Source: Metellina segmentata
Taxonomy: Eukaryota; Arthropoda; Arachnida; Araneae; Tetragnathidae
Assembly: GCA_947359465.1 (NCBI GenBank)
Contig: OX375873.1
Location: 91,223,978-91,287,977, forward strand
Reading direction: 5' to 3'
DNA length: 64,000 nt
A program made the translations under genes and the position numbers. The notes beneath the pieces were generated by a model. That model ran no database searches and was not told where the DNA came from. It saw only the letters and a program-made list of their open reading frames with translations. Below are positions 60,301-64,000 of this stretch, piece by piece. How positions within the stretch are numbered: position 1 is the first letter of the stretch; every line of letters begins with the position of its first letter.

Positions 60301-60382
60301 TGCCATAGTTATCTATCACTTCCGAACTCCACTGTACCCGCTTCTGTTGCTTGTACAAGTTTCGAATCCGGTCGAGGAACAT
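51316..60382 (-). CDS. Axin-like protein with C-terminal DIX domain
   Basis: Five exons join in phase: 60382-60300, 57740-57629, 53633-53449, 52587-52426 and 51454-51316 (226 residues). The last two encode a DIX domain: VGYCFAGNPVPYSTKVRGKR, TLGHFKIIFNRKGHFRYFFK, SNEFGTTVVFEEV and ILPLWDNKIFALIEEVEEY. This pattern fits Axin better than Dishevelled or DIXDC1, and the domain is C-terminal as in Axin. Exon 2 (DPFISLLIEKLNKLKRDQEV) resembles the helical DPEDFAxxLIxRLE segment of Axin. DIX domains polymerise head to tail and couple Axin to Dishevelled in Wnt signalling. Axin is normally 700-900 residues with an N-terminal RGS domain. Here the most 5' exon has an in-frame TGA two codons before ATG 60382 and no acceptor between them. 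The start may therefore be a true short form, an internal promoter, or an exon miscall with the RGS exons beyond the right edge. Exon 1 is the least certain. Confidence 0.78.
51853..52072 (-). repeat. Second SINE type with 12-bp target duplication
   Basis: The perfect duplication CACGTGGTTGTG flanks it at 51841-51852 and 52073-52084. On the minus strand it begins GGGGCCGCCGTGGCACAGTG, a tRNA-like start with an A box (TGGCACAGTGG), followed by a weak B-box region. A 130-bp unrelated body ends at 51853. It sits in the last intron region of the Axin-like gene, between its final two exons. Confidence 0.7.
52834..53282. repeat. Two imperfect ~190-bp repeats rich in GACCAGATCWTGATGA
   Basis: Units at about 52834-53025 and 53091-53282 share CGAAGT, CATCATTAACAAAACTG, CAGATCWTGATGA and a closing CCACTTGRRGGKT. 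Within each the submotif CTGACCAGATC occurs two or three times, in both orientations. They lie in the intron between the exons at 53449 and 52587. Confidence 0.7.
54239..55911 (+). mobile_element. Helentron-like non-autonomous element with central minisatellite
   Basis: It starts TCTATATAAATAAGAATGGA, followed by GTGTTTGTTTGTACATTC and a (TCTG)n run at 54353-54393. It ends AACCGAGTAAGGTCGGGTAT then TTTGCTAGT at 55911. Such ends (TCTATATA... GGGTA...CTAGT) with a central tandem repeat are characteristic of Helentron/DINE-1-like elements. The minisatellite is at 55264-55405 and a 24-base poly-T at about 54803-54826. No Rep/helicase coding is present. It is in the Axin-like gene's intron. Confidence 0.65.
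55264..55405 (+). repeat. 20-bp minisatellite, about seven units
   Basis: The unit TTATTTAAAGAATAATGCCG recurs with TTGA/TTTA/TATA variants at the same position. It is inside the Helentron-like element. Confidence 0.92.
56330..56930 (+). repeat. Degenerate tandem field keyed on TGCCCCTGCTCCTAAAGAAC
   Basis: Variants of ACTTATTGCCCCTGCTCCTA followed by AAGAACTCTACC occur near 56404, 56519, 56690, 56744, 56822 and 56900. Blocks of CCTACCCTAAG or TCTACCCTAA lie between them. A 26-bp unit ATTGCCTTTTCTACTGAAAA is duplicated at 56602 and 56628. Unit spacing varies from about 55 to 170 bp. Confidence 0.7.
57031..57042 (+). repeat. Poly-G tract
   Basis: Twelve consecutive G residues, unusual in this AT-rich intron and a likely assembly or sequencing weak spot. 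Confidence 0.9.
57400..57530 (-). repeat. Possible SINE fragment with tRNA-like head
   Basis: The minus strand near 57510-57440 reads GACTCAGTGAGTTAGCTGAC, then GTGCTAGCAGCCTACGAGTT. The layout resembles the A-box side of the second SINE type (51853-52072), with a degraded B box. Boundaries are not visible. Confidence 0.3.
57893..58850 (+). repeat. Imperfect tandem repeat, ~190-bp unit, four to five copies
   Basis: The block AGGGCTTTTTATATCAAGTA followed by CAATTATTTCGCAAATATTCACTG recurs near 57955, 58146, 58325, 58521 and, more diverged, 58806. Each is followed by AAAAGATTTGAAATACT, a GGATTAGGATATTTGCAATA block and TATTATTAATGAA. Spacings are about 191, 180 and 196 bp, then 285 for the last. 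It lies in the first intron of the Axin-like gene, 150 bp upstream of an exon. Confidence 0.75.
58900..60290. other. Intron 1 of the Axin-like gene, no further feature recognised
   Basis: Scanned on both strands. There is a small hairpin ATGCGCTTGAAGAGCGCAT near 59334-59352 and nothing else definable. Confidence 0.45.
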
Positions 60383-61345
60383 AGATCAAGTCATCATGTT
60401 GACGTTGCATGATGTGCGGACTGGAGAACCAGGGAGCGCTGCCTGCCTGGATAAAAATCAATACTCATCTGATGAAAGGGATCGGTTCCTTTTGATGTGC
60501 TCTTTGATCTCGCCGGATACCCTCTTGTTACCCGTGTCTGATCATTCAAAATTCAAGAGAAGGGGGAGGATCACGGAGAGTTGTGCCCGGGTAGAGTAGG
60601 GTAATTGTCGTTCGATCCCAATGTACTGGTAGTGGGGTGGAAGGAAAAGAGACATTAAAATCTGTGAAACGCACTGTGGATTGGCGTATCACGGAGAGCG
60701 TGATGTCTTTATACCTTATTTTCGGGAAAAGTAGATTTACATTAGCTGAGTCAACGATGATTTCGTCGTTATGTATAACTGTTAATAATTGAACTGTCCA
60801 GGTTGCAAAGGAAATAATTACAATTCTTGTAGTTTCAATTTTTTGGGGGTTAGGCATAGACGTGATATGTAAGTCGACTGAACATAGCTATTGAGAGGAG
60901 TGACCAACAGGTCGACTTATAGTCACGTGAGTGGTCTAAGAAAAATTAACTTTTTTGGACGATTTGCCATCTTATCGCTTCTTTTTGAGATACATCTTAT
61001 GGCTGGGTAGAATGTGAATACGCATTTCTTTTGAGCGGCGACAAAAATAGTCTACTATGTAGTGGTTCAATCAGATGCTGAATCAATGGATGTGTGTCTT
61101 CTCCCGTGGACCAATCAGATGGATGTTCGGTTCCACCCGACAGACAAAAGTAGTCAAGGGTGATGTTACTACTAGGTTTGGTCATATGACACTGGTCACA
61201 CAAAAAAGTTTACTATTTCTCAAATCTGCTTTTATATTTTTACCTCTATAGTTTTCATTCTTCAATCGATTCATCATTCCTGAATGCCACCTCTCCCATT
61301 GAAAGATTTTATCCCTTTTAGCACAGGAATAACGAATCTTAACTT
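60383..61345. promoter_or_regulatory. 5' flank of the Axin-like gene
   Basis: Less AT-rich than the neighbourhood (for example 60400-60660), as expected for a promoter or leader region of the gene starting at 60382. A 103-codon minus-strand open frame at 60857-60546 has no recognisable domain. Promoter elements could not be defined. Confidence 0.3.
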
Positions 61346-61468
61346 ATCACCGTGGTTCTAAATTACGAAGTGTTGTCCTCGGATCTTTCCCTTAAGGGAC
61401 TGATCCCGGACCGTCGTCAATAGCCCGTTGTGTTGCTCTAGTACGACGTTAACTAAAATTACCAATTA
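61346..61468 (+). repeat. SINE 3' half, plus orientation
   Basis: From CACCGTGGTTCTAAATTACG to GTACGACGTTAACTAAAATT ACC. Very close to the 48485 copy, so probably a young insertion truncated at its 5' side. Confidence 0.8.
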
Positions 61469-61479
61469 CTTAACTTATC

Positions 61480-62860
61480 AAACGCAAAACTTGTGTTTTT
61501 TATTTCTTACTTATCCAAAGAAAGAAATATCCAACTGCAGAGAACTAAATACATAAGATCCCACAAATGCAAGAAAAGAGTAGGCTGGTAGGTAGTTGAG
61601 TTAACGTCACTGGAGTAACACAATGTAAGAAAAAAGACACACAAATACAGTTACATATAAATTACACTAAGATAAAACAAAAAACATTTTATTGAAGCAG
61701 ATTACTTATTGAATTGAAATCGTTAAAAAATTTATTAACGCCCGAGGGATAATTATACAAATTAAGAAATCTATTTGGAGCAAAATTGTTGGTTACACTC
61801 ATATTTTAAGGATTTAGCAAAAGAGAATTTACAGTTTCTGGTAATATAACCTGGGGGCGTTAAAATCTTTGCAATAAATTAAAACTTCGAATCAAATTTG
61901 CGAATAAACACAATTCTAAAAATAGATCTTTTCCTTTAAAATTGGAAGCCATTTATTAAATTTCAGAGTTTTTTGTGAAAAATAATGCAATGTTTAACCC
62001 GTTTTCCCCCTAACCATGGTTATCGATCTAAAAAGGCATAGGGTAAGGCGTGGTAATTGTAAACAAAATTGGCATTTTCACTTTCAATCCCTATTTTCAA
62101 ACTCGTGATAAAGTAATTAAGCATTGTTCACCCTACTAAGTTAATTTGTCGCTATTCTACTTTGATATTTAATTAGTACGAAGATTCCAGAAAGAAATTT
62201 AACACCGTACTCGGCTGTTTACAATTACCCCACGTGTTTACCCCTGAAAGTAGGGGCCTTGTTTTGATAACCTTGTTTTGATCTTTATCTTTACCAAATA
62301 CACCCACTTCTTCCCCTCCAAAAAATATAGTGACACTTGAAAGTTGCATTGATCATGAGGTGAACTTCCAGGAATACATAAGAATAAATATTTCAAACAC
62401 TTACTGAAAAAAAAAATGTATTTAGTGTAAAAAACACGAAATTAAAAAAAATAATACTAAAAATTGAAAAAATACAAACATAGGTACAAAAAACAAACAA
62501 ACGATACATTTCTTACACATTAACAGTGCCCTCAAATTGTAAAATTTCTTTATGGCCTTCTTTGCTACAGGTTGGAGTAGGTAAAATTGTTTTGACATGG
62601 TCTTTGGTAACACAGAATTAGTCTTTTTCAACCACAGCGAATTTAGTCGATGCATTTGAGCCCGGTGATCTCAAACTCCTCTTCTGAAACGGCATCCACC
62701 CTTCATACATACGAAAAATGGGTTTACTTTCTCTTTCCTCCCTCAACACCAACAAACAGAAACGTAGTCGTTTCAATGTCTTCCATGAATGGAATGAAAA
62801 TATTTAACTTCCCCTACAAGCTAGTTTTCTATATTTTGCTTGAATGATTGGACAACTTCC
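61480..62860. other. No gene recognised; scattered TTGTAAACA motifs
   Basis: AT-rich sequence. The motif GGTAATTGTAAACA or its complement occurs near 62053 and 62218, and again at 63227 and 63264, suggesting parts of one decayed element. Short open frames show no conserved content. Confidence 0.35.
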
Positions 62861-62879
62861 AACTCTTCACCGTCAATGT

Positions 62880-63115
62880 TAGTAAATTCTTTCAATGCTC
62901 CTCATCCTCACTGTCCTCGAGTTCTGCTTTCCTTTCCTTTGCTTCTTTCTTGGTTTCTTTCTTATTCCTGGCTCTTTCACTTTCTTCTCACTGGGCTTCC
63001 TTTTGTTATTTTTCTTTTCTGCCTCATTCAAGCGTAACGGTACTTGGTCAGTTCTAAGAACTTCACCATATACGTGACGTTTTAGTAAATCAGTCTTCCT
63101 TCTCCCCAATAACAC
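62880..63115 (-). pseudogene. Possible tail of a pogo/Tigger-like transposase
   Basis: The minus strand reads RHVYGEVLRTDQVPLRLNEA followed by a lysine-rich tail (EKKNNKRKPSEKKVKEP, then RKKPRKKQRKGKQNSRT). Pogo/Tigger-type transposases end in this style: a V-x-x-L-x-E-x-E-like segment followed by a long KKxK tail. No DDE domain is visible nearby, and compositional similarity alone could mislead. The plus-strand frames here are shadows. Confidence 0.32.
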
Positions 63116-63801
63116 GAAAATGCAATCAAACGCAATTCGAACGTACTAAATACAATTAAATACAAAATTACACGATAAAACGCATTGATTTTCCTTACAA
63201 ATTGAACGAAACTACTAGCAGAGTTATGATTCCAATTACCCCGTCCCTTGAAAAATATGAGGTAATTGTAAACATTCAATTGTAAGTGCATTGTAGTTCC
63301 CAGAAGGAAGAGTCAACGATTTTCTGTTCGATAAAAACATAACTGACCGTAGTAAAGAATTGGAACAACATATTTTTCAATATATTATGGAGGGCAACAG
63401 AAAATGCAACACACAACAACCTTAAAACCCAAACTTTTGAACCACAATTTTTTCAACTGAACAGATTGCTATCAGCTGTGGTTAAATACGGGATCACCAT
63501 ATTACATCCTCAGGGTTGCCAACTTTCATATTTCACAACTTTTTAGTTTCTCGGAATTTCACATGGGCGCTTGTATAGCTTGTTTACATGATTAACTATG
63601 TATTCATAGTAATAATTAATTATTATAGTGATACTAATAGTTTTACCTTCAAATAAATTCTGCCTATAGATGTATTGATGATTTAATTGATTTAATAATA
63701 GTAACTTGTGTAATATTTGGAAATTTATCTATCCAGAGGATCTTTCTTTAGATAAAACCAATTGAGATAATAATACAACTGACTTTCTAGACTTAAAATT
63801 T

Positions 63802-64000
63802 TAAGTTTCGTGTGACAAAGCTGACATTAAAGAAAGTAATTCTTGAACCGATGAAAGAAAGTCAAAAAATTACCCAAGAACTTGGAGAACCCAGTATAAG
63901 TGTGACATATGATTTAGCTATTGCCAAAGTTGTGATGCAAATTCAATCAATACAGGAACCATTGTACGATAGTTTATTTATTCATTTAGGAGCGTTCATT
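63802..64000 (+). CDS. Unrecognised open segment running off the right edge
   Basis: From about 63823 the plus strand stays open to the window end: LTLKKVILEPMKESQKITQE, LGEPSISVTYDLAIAKVVMQ, IQSIQEPLYDSLFIHLGAFI. Composition is protein-like, without the AT-driven bias of random frames. The ending LFIHLGAFI recalls uncharacterised repetitive-element proteins of arthropods that contain LFxxLGAFH-like motifs; this is from memory. It may be a fragment of such an element or an exon of a gene to the right. Confidence 0.45.

Noticed and set aside
60546..60857. 103-codon minus-strand frame upstream of the Axin-like gene
   Set aside because: No domain, no splice support and no link in phase to the gene; left as flank.

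Overview
The window looks like an AT-rich arthropod nuclear genome, most likely a chelicerate (spider-like). Introns are kilobases long, splice sites are canonical, and small exons of conserved animal genes sit among Tc1/mariner, Helitron-like, LINE, LTR and tRNA-derived SINE copies. Species-level assignment is not possible from sequence alone. There are no prokaryotic operons, CRISPR arrays or rRNA genes.

Four host genes can be assembled exon by exon with consistent splice phases. (1) The 5' end of an ATP6AP2 (V-ATPase accessory / prorenin receptor) homologue lies on the minus strand, with exons between 1398 and 8016; the rest is off the left edge. (2) A complete RABAC1/PRA1 (prenylated Rab acceptor) homologue lies on the minus strand (15118-19387) and carries two tandem, alternative last coding exons. 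(3) A complete DNAJC1 (ERdj1/MTJ1) homologue lies on the plus strand (24590-46427, 11 coding exons, 465 residues) and faces away from RABAC1. (4) A short Axin-like gene ending in a DIX domain lies on the minus strand (51316-60382, five exons, 226 residues as assembled). No RGS domain is visible in the window.

Most of the rest is transposon debris, some of it nested. From 8.1 to 9.5 kb is a pile-up of SINE copies with a 62-nt palindrome. From 9.5 to 11.8 kb is a dead Tc1 element split by an 865-bp solo LTR with a 4-bp target duplication. From 16.3 to 17.6 kb is a dead mariner in the RABAC1 intron. From 20.0 to 22.6 kb an (AT)n tract hosts a probable solo LTR and a 2.0-kb inverted-repeat element with reiterated TCATTGTCCTGGC motifs. 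DNAJC1 introns hold a 950-bp inverted-repeat element (30.3-31.3 kb), a Helitron-like copy (33.2-38.0 kb) broken by a 252-bp solo LTR and a 3.46-kb LINE with a 12-bp target duplication, two further Helitron-like copies (39.5-40.7 kb) and a dead Tc1-like element (42.6-43.5 kb). The Axin-like gene's introns contain a second SINE type with a 12-bp target duplication, a Helentron-like element with a 20-bp minisatellite, and three separate imperfect tandem-repeat fields.

The observations most worth follow-up are the duplicated terminal exon of RABAC1, the RGS-less DIX gene, the two unclassified inverted-repeat elements with reiterated internal motifs, and a SINE family whose shared body is joined to two different tRNA-like heads. 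All gene names rest on recognition of conserved protein segments by eye; no database search was run.
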